A DNA stretch of 18,336 nucleotides from an uncultured Actinomycetes bacterium (GCA_903928615.1 CAIYRJ010000143.1:1-18336); one strand, 5' to 3'; shown: positions 7,245 through 14,677, counted from the first letter of the stretch. The notes: generated from the letters alone by a model not told the origin. Translations and numbers: made by a program.

Positions 7245-7666
7245 CCCGCAACCGCATCGTCACCCTCGCCGCCACCGGCCTCATCGGGGGCGCGCTCGTC
7301 CTCGCCGGCTGCGGCAGCTCGTCCGACACGGCATCCACCGCGTCCGACACCGCCGCCACGACAGCAACCACGGACACCACTGCCACCACGGCCTCGGCGC
7401 CCATTCCGTGCATCGGCGCGGAGGAGGCCTGCACCGCCAAGGTGCCGCTGGGCGGGGGCGCATCTGCCCGCACCGTGCAGATCGAGCTCACCGGCACCAA
7501 CATGGGTGAGCCGAAGACCACGGTGGAGGCCGAGTACGAGGGCGCCTACGACATCAGCGACGCCAAGTTCACCACCGGTGGGTCGATCTACGAGTTCACG
7601 CTCGACGCGGTGGAGAGCATCCCCGAGGGCGTGAACCTCGAGATGACCTTCGCGCAGAAGAAGTAG
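7241..7666 (+). CDS. Small secreted lipoprotein, function unknown
   Basis: 141 residues. Signal peptide with basic start (MTRNR), hydrophobic core and lipobox LAGC with Cys at 24, so a lipid-anchored extracytoplasmic protein processed by signal peptidase II. A Ser/Thr/Asp/Ala-rich linker (about 25-52) leads to a compact domain of about 90 residues with two cysteines (PCIGAEEAC) that could form a disulfide and beta-like segments (RTVQIELTGTNMG, EAEYEGAYDISDAKF). No family recognised. Strong ribosome site AGGAGG at 7229-7234, 6 bases before the ATG. The ATG overlaps the glycosyltransferase TGA (ATGA), so the two are translationally coupled and may work together at the envelope. Lipoprotein identity is firm. 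Confidence 0.85.
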   Translation: MTRNRIVTLAATGLIGGALVLAGCGSSSDTASTASDTAATTATTDTTATTASAPIPCIGAEEACTAKVPLGGGASARTVQIELTGTNMGEPKTTVEAEYEGAYDISDAKFTTGGSIYEFTLDAVESIPEGVNLEMTFAQKK

Positions 7667-7673
7667 CAGCGGG

Positions 7674-7700
7674 ACCGCCGGGCGCGAGGCCCGGCACGGT
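7674..7700. terminator. GC-rich hairpin between convergent lipoprotein gene and ruvB
   Basis: GCCGGGC (7677-7683), loop GCGAG, GCCCGGC (7689-7695): a perfect 7-bp stem, extendable by ACC/GGT across a 2-base bulge. It fills the 39-base gap between two convergent stops and is symmetric, so it could act on both strands. No T-tract follows in either direction, as is common in high-GC actinobacteria. Confidence 0.6.
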
Positions 7701-7705
7701 GCGCC

Positions 7706-8776
7706 CTAGCGCACCGACCCCCAGGCGGCACCGGGGTCGCCGTCGTCGAACAGGGAGTCCTGGGCGGCGGCGACCTTCGGCACCTCGAGCCCCAGGTGGG
7801 CATAGGCGCGCGGGGTGGCGACGCGACCGCGGGGCGTGCGCGCGAGCAGGCCCTGCTGCAGCAGGAACGGCTCGTAGACGTCCTCGATGGTGTCCGGGCT
7901 CTCCCCCACCGCGTCGGCCAGCGTGCCGAGCCCCGTGGGGCGCCCGCTGAAGGTGACGGCCAGGTGGGTGAGGATCTTCCGGTCGAGGTCGTCGAGGCCG
8001 GCGTCGTCCACCTCGAGGATCTGCAGGGCCTCCTCGGCCACCGGCTGGTCGATCCGCCCCATGGCCTTCACCTGTGCCACGTCGCGCACGCGCCGCAGCA
8101 GGCGGTTGGCGATGCGTGGCGTTCCGCGCGAGCGCACGGCGATGGCCACAGCGCCATCGGGCGCGACCTCCACGCCGAGCAGGTCGGCGGAGCGCGTGAT
8201 GATGCGCGCCAGGTCGTCCGGCCCGTAGTAGTCGAGGCGCTGCACCACCCCGAAGCGGTCCCGGAGCGGCGTGGTGAGCAGGCCGGATCGCGTGGTGGCG
8301 CCCACCAGGGTGAACCGCGGCAGGTCGAGCCGAAGAGTGCGCGCCTGCGGCCCCTGGCCCAGCACCACGTCGAGCTGGAAATCCTCCATCGCGGGGTAGA
8401 GCACTTCCTCGACGGAGCGGTTCATGCGGTGGATCTCGTCGACGAACAGCACGTCCCCGGGCCCGAGGGCGGTGAGGATCGCCGCGAGGTCGCCCTTGCG
8501 CTCGAGCACCGGGCCACTGGTGATCGTGATCTCCACGCCCATCTCCGACGCCAGGATGATGGCCAGCGAGGTCTTTCCCAGGCCGGGCGGGCCGGCCAGC
8601 AGCACGTGGTCAAGTGCCTCGTCGCGCTGGCGCGCGGCCTCGAGGAAGATGCCCAGCTGCTGGCGCACGGAGTCCTGCCCGATGAAGTCATCGAGCGTGC
8701 GCGGGCGCAGCGAGGTGTCGAACGACTCCTCCTCGGGAGTCACCTCGGGATCGCCCAGGCGGTCGTCGTCGGTCAT
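7706..8776 (-). CDS. ruvB: RuvB Holliday-junction branch-migration ATPase
   Basis: 356 residues. Hexameric AAA+ motor that drives branch migration of Holliday junctions with RuvA. Visible: the N-terminal [12 protein letters not shown], Walker A GPPGLGKT at 62-69, Walker B VDEIHRM from 112, the sensor GATTR at 159-163 with the usual [13 protein letters not shown] after it, and the C-terminal winged-helix with [15 protein letters not shown] and [14 protein letters not shown]. The start ATG overlaps the ruvA stop by 4 bases (ATGA). It is last in the pdxS-pdxT-yebC-ruvC-ruvA-ruvB run, with the convergent lipoprotein gene beyond. The C-terminal extension after the winged helix is about 25 residues, within normal variation. 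Confidence 0.98.
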   Translation of the reverse strand: MTDDDRLGDPEVTPEEESFDTSLRPRTLDDFIGQDSVRQQLGIFLEAARQRDEALDHVLLAGPPGLGKTSLAIILASEMGVEITITSGPVLERKGDLAAILTALGPGDVLFVDEIHRMNRSVEEVLYPAMEDFQLDVVLGQGPQARTLRLDLPRFTLVGATTRSGLLTTPLRDRFGVVQRLDYYGPDDLARIITRSADLLGVEVAPDGAVAIAVRSRGTPRIANRLLRRVRDVAQVKAMGRIDQPVAEEALQILEVDDAGLDDLDRKILTHLAVTFSGRPTGLGTLADAVGESPDTIEDVYEPFLLQQGLLARTPRGRVATPRAYAHLGLEVPKVAAAQDSLFDDGDPGAAWGSVR

Positions 8777-9351
8777 CGCCCGAGCACCGCGAGGCCGTGG
8801 CGGATCAGCGCCTCCTCGTCAAGGTCGGCATCGGCGCCCGTCAGCGCGGCGTCAACCTGGTCGGGCGGGAAGCCCAGGGCCACCAGGCCCTCCCGCGCAC
8901 CACCGCGTGGACCGGTGGCCACCGCGCCGTTGCCCGTGGGCCCGCCGGCGATGCCCACCTTGTCGCGCAGCTCGAGGATGACCCTCTCCGCGGTCTTCTT
9001 CCCCACGCCCGCGGCCTTGGAGATGTACGCGACGTCCCCGCCCCCGATGGCCAGGGCCACGGCCTGCGGCGTGCCGAGGCCGCAGATGGCCAGCGCGCTG
9101 CGCGGCCCCACGCCGTTGACGCCCAGCAGCGACTCGAAGATGAGGCGCTCCGACTCATCGCTGAAGCCGTAGAGGTCGAGGGCGTCCTCCCGCACCACGA
9201 GGTGGGTGTGCAGCACCACCTCGCTGCCGATGCCGGGGAGGTCGGCGCGCGTGGAATCGGAGATCCGCACGCCGAATCCCATGCCCCCCATGCCCACCAC
9301 GACGCCGTCGGCGTCGGCGGCCACCAGGTGGCCGCGCACGAACCGGATCAT
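8773..9351 (-). CDS. ruvA: RuvA Holliday-junction-binding subunit
   Basis: 192 residues, normal for RuvA, the tetramer that holds the junction in square-planar form and loads RuvB. The N-terminal OB domain begins [11 protein letters not shown] and contains [17 protein letters not shown]; the double helix-hairpin-helix region has [15 protein letters not shown] and [23 protein letters not shown] short linker ([12 protein letters not shown]) leads to the C-terminal three-helix RuvB-binding domain ([17 protein letters not shown]..). Start ATG at 9351, 10 bases after the ruvC stop with no clear Shine-Dalgarno sequence, so translation probably continues from ruvC. It overlaps ruvB by 4 bases. Confidence 0.98.
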   Translation of the reverse strand: MIRFVRGHLVAADADGVVVGMGGMGFGVRISDSTRADLPGIGSEVVLHTHLVVREDALDLYGFSDESERLIFESLLGVNGVGPRSALAICGLGTPQAVALAIGGGDVAYISKAAGVGKKTAERVILELRDKVGIAGGPTGNGAVATGPRGGAREGLVALGFPPDQVDAALTGADADLDEEALIRHGLAVLGR

Positions 9352-9361
9352 GCGGCGGAGG

Positions 9362-9859
9362 CTATCGCCGCTCCCGGACGCCGATCGCGGCCTGCAGGGG
9401 CCCGGCCGCGGCGTGGCAGATGGCCACCGCGATGGCGTCGGCCGAGTGGTCGGTGTCGGCGTCCACGCCCGTGAGCCGCGTGACCATGGCGCGCACCTGG
9501 TCCTTGCCCGCGCGGCCGTTGCCGCTGATCGACTGCTTGATGGCGGTGGGCGTGTACTCGGCCACCGCGAGCCCGGACTGCGCGCATGAGACCAGCAGCG
9601 CGCCGCGCGCCGCGGCCATGCCCATGGCGGCCTTGCTCACCGGGTGCACGAAGAAGGCCTCGATGGCGGCCACCTCGGGCGCGTGCGCGCTGATCACCGC
9701 GGCGAGGCCGTCGTGCAGGGCCAGCAGCCGATCCTCGGTGGGCGTGGCGGCCTTGGTGCGGATGGTGCCGTGGGCAAGCACATCCATGCGGCTGCCCGCG
9801 CGGCGCACCACGCCGTAGCCGGTGTTCGCCAGCCCGGGGTCGATCCCCAGCACGATCAC
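9362..9859 (-). CDS. ruvC: RuvC Holliday-junction resolvase
   Basis: 165 residues. RNase H-fold endonuclease that cuts Holliday junctions symmetrically, acting with RuvAB. Metal ligands visible: D7 in GIDPGLANTGYG, E67 in AIEAFF, and the last pair as H138 and D141 in DTDHSADAIA. Escherichia coli has Asp where this protein has His 138; a His there is, as I recall, also used by Thermus RuvC, so the site should be active. The conserved Lys-rich loop (AIKQSISGNGRAGKDQV) is intact. Start is GTG at 9859, 12 bases after the yebC stop, with a poor G-rich ribosome site. ruvC-ruvA-ruvB form one unit downstream of yebC. Confidence 0.97.
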   Translation of the reverse strand: MIVLGIDPGLANTGYGVVRRAGSRMDVLAHGTIRTKAATPTEDRLLALHDGLAAVISAHAPEVAAIEAFFVHPVSKAAMGMAAARGALLVSCAQSGLAVAEYTPTAIKQSISGNGRAGKDQVRAMVTRLTGVDADTDHSADAIAVAICHAAAGPLQAAIGVRERR

Positions 9860-9871
9860 GCGGCCACGTCC

Positions 9872-10624
9872 CTAGCCGGCGACGGCCTCCATGACCTCTT
9901 CGGAGATGTCGAAGTTGGCGTAGACGTCCTGGACGTCGTCATTCTCCTCGAGGCTGTCGATGAGGCGGAGCAGCTGGCGGGCCTCCTTCTCGCCCGCCTC
10001 CACCGTGGTCTTGGGAAGCATGGTGATGTCCGCGGACGCCGCCGCGAATCCCGCGCCCTCGAGGCTCTCGCGCACGGCCGAGAGGCCGGTCGGGTCGGTG
10101 ACCACCTGCCACTGCGAGCCGTCCTCGCTGATGTCCTCGGCACCACCCTCGAGGGCCGCGTCCATGAGGGCATCCTCGTCCACGCCCTCCCCGTCCACGA
10201 GGATGATTCCCTTGCGCTCGAACTGCCACGCCACGCTGCCGGGCGTGCCCAGCTCGGATCCGTTCTTCGTGAAGATGTGGCGCACGTCGCTGGCAGTGCG
10301 GTTGCGGTTGTCGGTGAGCGCCACGCAGATGATGGCCACGCCGCCGGGGCCATAGCCCTCGTAGGTGACGGCCTCGTAGTCCACCCCATCGCCACCGGCG
10401 CCGGTGCCCTTCTGGATGGCGCGCTCGATGTTGTCCTTGGGCATCGAGTTGGCGCGCGCCTTCTCGATGGCCGTGGCGAGCGCGGCGTTCGACACCGGAT
10501 CGCCGCCGCCCTCGCGCGCGGCCACGGTGATGGCCCGGGAGAGCTTGGAGAAGAGCTGGCCGCGCTTGGCATCGGCGGCGCCCTTCTTGCGCTTGATGGT
10601 GGCCCACTTACTGTGCCCCGACAA
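9872..10624 (-). CDS. yebC: YebC/TACO1-family protein
   Basis: 250 residues, the normal YebC length. The family was first described as transcriptional regulators and has more recently been linked to translation of difficult (proline-rich) sequences; the mitochondrial homologue is TACO1. The N-terminus is the hallmark [20 protein letters not shown]. Other family marks are NSMPKDNIERAIQKGTG, YEGYGPGGVAIICVALTDN, the NRTASDVRHIFTKNGSELG block and DEDALMDAALEGGAEDI. The start is TTG at 10624, chosen because it gives exactly the family N-terminus and is preceded by GAGGAGG at 10631-10637, 6 bases away. This start lies inside pdxT: the two genes overlap by 17 bases in different frames. The pdxT-yebC-ruvC order is conserved in actinobacteria. 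Confidence 0.96.
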   Translation of the reverse strand: MSGHSKWATIKRKKGAADAKRGQLFSKLSRAITVAAREGGGDPVSNAALATAIEKARANSMPKDNIERAIQKGTGAGGDGVDYEAVTYEGYGPGGVAIICVALTDNRNRTASDVRHIFTKNGSELGTPGSVAWQFERKGIILVDGEGVDEDALMDAALEGGAEDISEDGSQWQVVTDPTGLSAVRESLEGAGFAAASADITMLPKTTVEAGEKEARQLLRLIDSLEENDDVQDVYANFDISEEVMEAVAG

Positions 10625-11252
10625 CGGTGTCCTCCTCGTGCTCCGTTCCTGCTGACCTCTCCTGCACCCCCTCGACGAACAGCCGATGCAGTCGCCTGTC
10701 GTCGGTGAGCTCCGGGTGGAATGCCGCCACGATGCGCGTGGCGTCGCGCGCGGCAACCGGATGCCCCCCGTGCTCTGCGAGCACCTCGACCCCGGGGCCG
10801 ACGCGCTCGATCCAGGGAGCACGGATGAAGATACCGCGCACGGGCGGATCACCCAGCGCGGGAACGTCCACGGGCGCCTCGAACGAGTGCACCTGGCGCC
10901 CGAATGCGTTGCGGCGCACCACGATGTCCATGCCGCCCACGAGGGGCTGGGGGCCGCCGCCCTCGATGCCGCTGGCGAGCATGATCATGCCGGCGCATGT
11001 GCCCAGCACCGGCAGGCCATCGTCCACCCGCGCGCGCAGGGCGTCGAGCAGGCCCGACTCCCCGGCGACGAGGCCGAACGTGGTGCTCTCCCCGCCGGGG
11101 ATGACGATGCCATCGAGCCCCTCGAGGTCGGCCGCGCTGCGCACGCGCGATGTGCGCGCGCCGACATCGGCCAGCGCGGCCTCGTGCTCCGACACCGCCC
11201 CCTGCACGGCGAGCACGCCGATGCGCGGGCGCCGTGCGTCGGCTGCGCTCAC
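10608..11252 (-). CDS. pdxT: PdxT glutaminase subunit of PLP synthase
   Basis: 214 residues. Class I glutamine amidotransferase that hydrolyses glutamine and channels ammonia to PdxS for pyridoxal 5'-phosphate synthesis. The fold begins [13 protein letters not shown]; the oxyanion GGEST is at 53-57, the nucleophile Cys 86 is in GTCAGMI, and the triad His 179 and Glu 181 lie in FHPEL. The family's [11 protein letters not shown] (113-125) is present. The roughly 25-residue tail after the catalytic core is slightly longer than usual and its DNA contains the ribosome site and start of yebC. Start is GTG at 11252, overlapping the pdxS TGA by 3 bases (GTGA), so synthase subunits are coupled. Cytoplasmic; assembles as a 12+12 complex in known members. 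Confidence 0.97.
   Translation of the reverse strand: MSAADARRPRIGVLAVQGAVSEHEAALADVGARTSRVRSAADLEGLDGIVIPGGESTTFGLVAGESGLLDALRARVDDGLPVLGTCAGMIMLASGIEGGGPQPLVGGMDIVVRRNAFGRQVHSFEAPVDVPALGDPPVRGIFIRAPWIERVGPGVEVLAEHGGHPVAARDATRIVAAFHPELTDDRRLHRLFVEGVQERSAGTEHEEDTVVGAQ
10631..10637 (-). promoter_or_regulatory. Ribosome-binding site that fixes the TTG start of yebC, inside pdxT
   Basis: GAGGAGG on the minus strand, 6 bases before TTG 10624. It also encodes Glu-Glu near the C-terminus of PdxT, so pdxT coding sequence carries the yebC ribosome site. Confidence 0.8.
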
Positions 11253-12163
11253 CAGCCCCGGGTCTGCAGCAGTCCGCCCTCGCCCAGCTCGCCGATCTCG
11301 ATGCCGGGCATCGCCTCGCGCAGGCCGCGCGACACGCGGGCGACCACCTCCGGGTCATCCCAGTGCGTGGTGGCCTCCACGATGGCGCGCGCACGGGCGG
11401 GCGGGTCCTCGCTCATGAAGATGCCGCTGCCCACGAACACGCCCTCGGCACCCAGGAACATCATCAGCGCTGCGTCCGCCGGGGTGGCGATGCCGCCGGC
11501 CGAGAAGTTCACCACGGGCAGTCGGCCATGCAGGCCCACCCACTCGATGAGCTCGAGCGGCGCGGCCATCTCCTTCGCGATGGCGAAGCGCTCGTCGGGC
11601 GTGGCCGAGGCCACGCGCCGGATGTCCTGCGTGATGGTCTTCATGTGGCGCACGGCCTCGACCACGTTGCCAGTGCCGGCCTCGCCCTTGGTGCGGATCA
11701 TCGCAGCACCCTCGGCCACGCGGCGAAGGGCCTCGCCGAGGTTGGTGGCGCCGCAGACGAACGGCACGGTGAAGGCGCGCTTGTCCACGTGGCTCGCCTC
11801 GTCGGCGGGAGTGAGCACCTCCGACTCGTCGATGTAGTCGATCTCGAGCGCCTGCAGCACCTGCGCCTCGACGTAGTGGCCGATGCGGCACTTGGCCATC
11901 ACGGGGATCGTGACGGCCTCCTGGATGCCCATGATCATCTCGGGGTCGCTCATGCGCGCCACGCCGCCGGCCTTGCGGATCTCGGCGGGGATGCGCTCGA
12001 GCGCCATCACGGCGCAGGCGCCGGAGTCCTCGGCGATCTTCGCCTGCTCGGCGTCGACCACGTCCATGATGACGCCGCCCTTGAGCATGCGGGCGAGGCC
12101 CGCCTTCACCGCGTCGGTGCCGGTGGCGCCCTGGGCGCCGTTGCCTGCGACGTCGTCGCTCAC
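11249..12163 (-). CDS. pdxS: PdxS synthase subunit of PLP synthase
   Basis: 304 residues. TIM-barrel enzyme that builds pyridoxal 5'-phosphate from ribose 5-phosphate (or ribulose 5-phosphate), glyceraldehyde 3-phosphate and ammonia supplied by PdxT. Catalytic residues are present at a +10 offset from Bacillus numbering: Asp 34 (MDVVDAEQA), Lys 91 (MAKCRIGH, forms the pentose adduct) and Lys 159 (RTKGEAGTG). The phosphate-binding [30 protein letters not shown] is intact. The N-terminus has about 10 extra Gly/Ala-rich residues. Start is GTG at 12163 with AGGAG at 12171-12175, 7 bases away. A TACACT at 12192-12197 may be its own -10, so pdxS need not depend on the upstream rpiR-type gene (79-base gap). 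Identification is certain. Confidence 0.98.
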   Translation of the reverse strand: MSDDVAGNGAQGATGTDAVKAGLARMLKGGVIMDVVDAEQAKIAEDSGACAVMALERIPAEIRKAGGVARMSDPEMIMGIQEAVTIPVMAKCRIGHYVEAQVLQALEIDYIDESEVLTPADEASHVDKRAFTVPFVCGATNLGEALRRVAEGAAMIRTKGEAGTGNVVEAVRHMKTITQDIRRVASATPDERFAIAKEMAAPLELIEWVGLHGRLPVVNFSAGGIATPADAALMMFLGAEGVFVGSGIFMSEDPPARARAIVEATTHWDDPEVVARVSRGLREAMPGIEIGELGEGGLLQTRGW

Positions 12164-12191
12164 TCAACAACTCCTGATCGGGATCGCCGGG

Positions 12192-12197
12192 AGTGTA
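12192..12197 (-). promoter_or_regulatory. Possible -10 element for pdxS
   Basis: TACACT on the minus strand, about 28 bases before the GTG at 12163, leaving a short leader that carries AGGAG. No good -35 is seen at 16-18 bases. It lies in the 79-base gap between the regulator gene and pdxS. Confidence 0.35.
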
Positions 12198-12223
12198 GAA
12201 CGGAGCAGGCCCTCCCGGGCACC

Positions 12224-12240
12224 CGTAAAGGGCCGTTACG
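12224..12240. promoter_or_regulatory. Near-perfect 17-base palindrome upstream of pdxS
   Basis: CGTAA (12224-12228) and TTACG (12236-12240) flank AGGGCCG; inner bases pair too, with one mismatch. It starts 2 bases beyond the stop of the regulator gene and lies upstream of the possible pdxS -10. It could be an operator for pdxS or a weak hairpin ending the regulator transcript. Confidence 0.3.
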
Positions 12241-12242
12241 CG

Positions 12243-13046
12243 CTAGGCAGGGATGGCCGTCAGGTTGCGCCGCGGCAGCTGGTGCGCCGCGATGCCATGG
12301 GCCAGGGCCTGCGCTACCGCCACGAATGCCGTGAGGCTGGGCTCACCGCCCCGCTCCTCGGCGGGAACGACCCGCACCACGGGGGCGCGGGCAGCGGCGG
12401 AGAGGCTGGAATCGACGAGCGCAACCGCAGGAGCGCCGGCAGACCGCGCAGCGGCAACGGCGTACTCGGCCACGCGGGTCTCCTTGCCCACCGAGACGGC
12501 GATGAGTCCTCCCCCGCGGGCCAGGGCCCCGAGGCGCATGCGGATGCGCGGCTCACCGGAATCGACCACGAGCACCTCGCGTCCGCCCCGGGCGAGGCGA
12601 TCCTCCAGCAGCGCCAGCACCGGGCGGGCGGCACCGTCACCGGCCACCACGATCGGCGCCACGCCTGCGAGGGGCGTCACCAGGGGCTGCACGCCCTCGG
12701 TGCCGAGCCGTGCGGCGAGGTCCTCGAGCGCGAGGCGGTCGGTGTCGAGCACCTGCACGCGGCCGGGCTGCCCGGGGGCGCCGACGGCGCGCACGCCGAG
12801 TCCGGGCCGGTGGGCCTGGCGCACCGTGCGCTGGAGTTCGGGGTAGCCCGCGTAGCCAAGGGCCTGCGCGAAGCGCACGACCGTGGCGGGGCTGCAGTGG
12901 GCGGCCTGCGCCACCTCGTGTGCCGACACCAGCGGAAGCTCCGCGAGGTGATCCACGAGGTAACGGGCGAGGGCCTGCTGGGCCGGGCTGAACCGCTCGT
13001 AATCGCGGCGGAGGACCTCGGCGAGCTCGGTTGCGTCAGGTGGCAC
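12243..13046 (-). CDS. RpiR/MurR-type transcriptional regulator (HTH_6 + SIS-like domain)
   Basis: 267 residues, normal for the RpiR family. N-terminal HTH domain about 5-80: RRDYERFSPAQQALARYLVDH, then LVSAHEVAQAAHCSPATVVRFAQALGYAGYPEL, which is the family recognition helix with the typical S-x-x-T-V-V-R-F core. The C-terminal half is a degenerate SIS (phosphosugar-binding) domain: VVAGDGAARPVLALLEDRLARGG and LIAVSVGKETRVAEYAVAAARSAGAPAVALVDS, where the usual S-x-S-G-x-T loop reads SVGKET. Start is GTG at 13046, where similarity begins; the frame stays open upstream, but that part reads across the divergent gene and is Arg/Pro-rich. An 18-base inverted repeat sits directly before the start. 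Same strand as pdxS, 79 bases apart; divergent from the secreted-protein gene. Ligand is unknown; a sugar phosphate is expected from the family. Confidence 0.87.
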   Translation of the reverse strand: MPPDATELAEVLRRDYERFSPAQQALARYLVDHLAELPLVSAHEVAQAAHCSPATVVRFAQALGYAGYPELQRTVRQAHRPGLGVRAVGAPGQPGRVQVLDTDRLALEDLAARLGTEGVQPLVTPLAGVAPIVVAGDGAARPVLALLEDRLARGGREVLVVDSGEPRIRMRLGALARGGGLIAVSVGKETRVAEYAVAAARSAGAPAVALVDSSLSAAARAPVVRVVPAEERGGEPSLTAFVAVAQALAHGIAAHQLPRRNLTAIPA

Positions 13047-13048
13047 GT

Positions 13049-13066
13049 GCCTGTGTTTCGACAGGC
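13049..13066. promoter_or_regulatory. Inverted repeat between the RpiR-type gene and the divergent secreted-protein gene
   Basis: GCCTGT (13049-13054), GTTTCG, ACAGGC (13061-13066): perfect 6-bp arms. It lies 2 bases upstream of the regulator's GTG and about 28 bases upstream of the possible -10 of the divergent gene. It could be an autoregulatory operator or an RNA hairpin covering the ribosome-binding area of the regulator message. Confidence 0.4.
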
Positions 13067-13093
13067 GGGCGCCCCTCCCTTCCCGCGTCGGCC

Positions 13094-13099
13094 TACGAT
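13094..13099 (+). promoter_or_regulatory. Possible -10 element for a leaderless secreted-protein transcript
   Basis: TACGAT, 6 bases before the GTG at 13106, with no Shine-Dalgarno sequence in between. Transcription from the normal distance would start at the GTG. No -35 match at 16-19 bases. Confidence 0.35.
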
Positions 13100-13105
13100 T
13101 CACGC

Positions 13106-14668
13106 GTGCTCCGCGCCCTCGCCCTCGTCGCAGTGCTGGCGGCGCCCGCCGCGGCGGTGGCCGCCCCATGGCTCCCGCCGTCGGCGCTCGCCCCTCCCGC
13201 CCGCGGGTCCGGCCCCCCGGCCGTGGCCGGCAACGACGACGGCCGGGCCGTGGCGGCGTGGACCACCCGCGACGGCGTGGTGGCGTCCCTGCGCACTCCC
13301 GGGGGGCCCTGGTATTCGCCGGTGCGCGTTCCGGGCAGCGGCCGCGGCGCGACCGACGTGGCGGTGGCCGTGACCGACGACGGCCTCGCCGCGGTCGCAT
13401 GGATCGAGCGCGGCCGGGTGCGGGCGAGCATCCGCCCGGCGCGCAAGAGGTTCCTCCCGGCCACGGCGATATCCCCGGCGGGGCGAGTGCCCCTCGCGCC
13501 TCGCGTGGCGTTCGGGCTCGGCTGCGGTCCACTCGTGGCCTGGCAGTCGGACGAGGGCGGGCGCAGCGCGATCCGCGCCGCCTGCGGTCGCGGCGATGGC
13601 CGCTTCGGGGCGCAGGCACGCGTGTCTCCCGAGGGGGAGCAGGCGTCCGGGCCTGCGGTGGCTGGCGGCCCCACGGGCGTGATCGTGCTCTGGCGCCAGG
13701 ACGATGGCGGCACCTACCGGGTGCGCTCGGCCACGCGTGGCCCCGCAGGCGGGTTCTCCCCCGCCGACACCCCGTCTCCCGCCGGCACGGCGGTGATCGT
13801 GGATCCCTCCGTGGCACTGGCACCTGATGGCGCCGCGATCGCCGCGTGGACCCTCACCCGCGGGGACGCCGTGGTCGTGCAGTCGGCGGTGCGCCCGGTG
13901 ACCGGCGGATGGACGGCTCCCGACGACCTCTCACGCCCGGCCCCCCAGGCCCGGGGCGCACGGGTGGGCGTGGACGCCGCAGGAGGCGCGCTGGTGGCGT
14001 GGTCGCGGTCCGGCGTGGTGCAGGTGGCCGAGCGGCCGACGGGCCAGGGGTGGACACCAGCGCGCGACCTCTCGGATGCGGCGTCCACGTCGGGCGCCCC
14101 ATCGGTGGCCGTGAGCGCAGCCGGGTCGGCGGTGGTCACGTGGCCCGCCGTGGTGGCGGGCGCCCCCGTGGTGCAGGCCGCCCTGCGCCCGGCGGGGGGC
14201 GCGTTCACCACCGGCACCACCATCTCCGATCCCGCGCGCCCCTCCATCGCGCCACAGGCGGCCGTGAGCGATGACGGCGTGGCGCCGGTGGCCTGGCAGT
14301 GGACGAACCCCTCCCAGGACCCCACCTTCGCGCCGTCCGGCGTGATGACCGCCACCGGTGTCGCCGGGTCGTCCGTGTCGGGCCCTGCGCTGGTGGTCGA
14401 CCTGCGCGCGCGGCCCTCACGCGTGCGCCCGGGGCAGCCGATCCGCATCACCTTCGGTCTCTCCGAGTCATCGCGCGTGCGCATCACGGCACGCCGCGAC
14501 GGCTCGCGCCGGGTGGTCGGCTCCATCGAGATGAACGGCGTCGATGGCGCCAACCTGCTGGCCCTCTCGGGCAGCCTCGGGGGAGCCTCGCTCGGGCGCG
14601 GCAGGTGGGTGATCACCGCCCAGCCGGCCGGGGGCACGCCGCGATCGCTGTCGCTGGTTGTGGTTTAG
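13106..14668 (+). CDS. Secreted repeat protein, probable beta-propeller with C-terminal beta domain; function unknown
   Basis: 520 residues. Sec signal peptide (LRALALVAVLAAPAAAVA, cleavage near residue 19), no later TM helix. From about 36 to 440 there are about eight degenerate repeats of roughly 45-52 residues with the pattern P-x-V-A-V-x-x-x-G-x-A-V-V-A-W, then V-V-x-A-x-R-P-x-G-G-x-W and a D-x-S-x-P segment (for example around PSVALAPDGAAIAAW, ARVGVDAAGGALVAW, PSVAVSAAGSAVVTW). Spacing and the Trp-ended strand suggest propeller blades like sialidase/BNR repeats, but there is no Asp-box and no catalytic residue I can name. The last 80 residues (VDLRARPSRVRPGQPIRITFGLSESSRVRITARRDG..) look like an Ig/FnIII-like beta domain. 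Proteins of this style are common in Solirubrobacter-like bacteria. GTG start at 13106, probably leaderless. Divergent from the regulator; a membrane-protein gene follows 9 bases after its stop. Confidence 0.8.
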   Translation: MLRALALVAVLAAPAAAVAAPWLPPSALAPPARGSGPPAVAGNDDGRAVAAWTTRDGVVASLRTPGGPWYSPVRVPGSGRGATDVAVAVTDDGLAAVAWIERGRVRASIRPARKRFLPATAISPAGRVPLAPRVAFGLGCGPLVAWQSDEGGRSAIRAACGRGDGRFGAQARVSPEGEQASGPAVAGGPTGVIVLWRQDDGGTYRVRSATRGPAGGFSPADTPSPAGTAVIVDPSVALAPDGAAIAAWTLTRGDAVVVQSAVRPVTGGWTAPDDLSRPAPQARGARVGVDAAGGALVAWSRSGVVQVAERPTGQGWTPARDLSDAASTSGAPSVAVSAAGSAVVTWPAVVAGAPVVQAALRPAGGAFTTGTTISDPARPSIAPQAAVSDDGVAPVAWQWTNPSQDPTFAPSGVMTATGVAGSSVSGPALVVDLRARPSRVRPGQPIRITFGLSESSRVRITARRDGSRRVVGSIEMNGVDGANLLALSGSLGGASLGRGRWVITAQPAGGTPRSLSLVVV

Positions 14669-14677
14669 TCCCGCCCA

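Noticed and set aside
7330..7400. Repetitive ACC/ACG-rich stretch as a DNA repeat or CRISPR-like array
   Set aside because: It encodes the Thr/Ala/Ser linker after the lipobox; it is codon-level low complexity without unit repeats or spacers.
10625..10852. YebC extended upstream to 326 residues
   Set aside because: The extension overlaps pdxT in another frame and has no YebC similarity; the TTG at 10624 has a strong ribosome site and the canonical N-terminus.
13047..13823. N-terminal extension of the RpiR-type protein to 526 residues
   Set aside because: The frame is open but the extra part is Arg/Pro-rich, reads antisense through the secreted-protein gene, and the RpiR family begins at the GTG at 13046.
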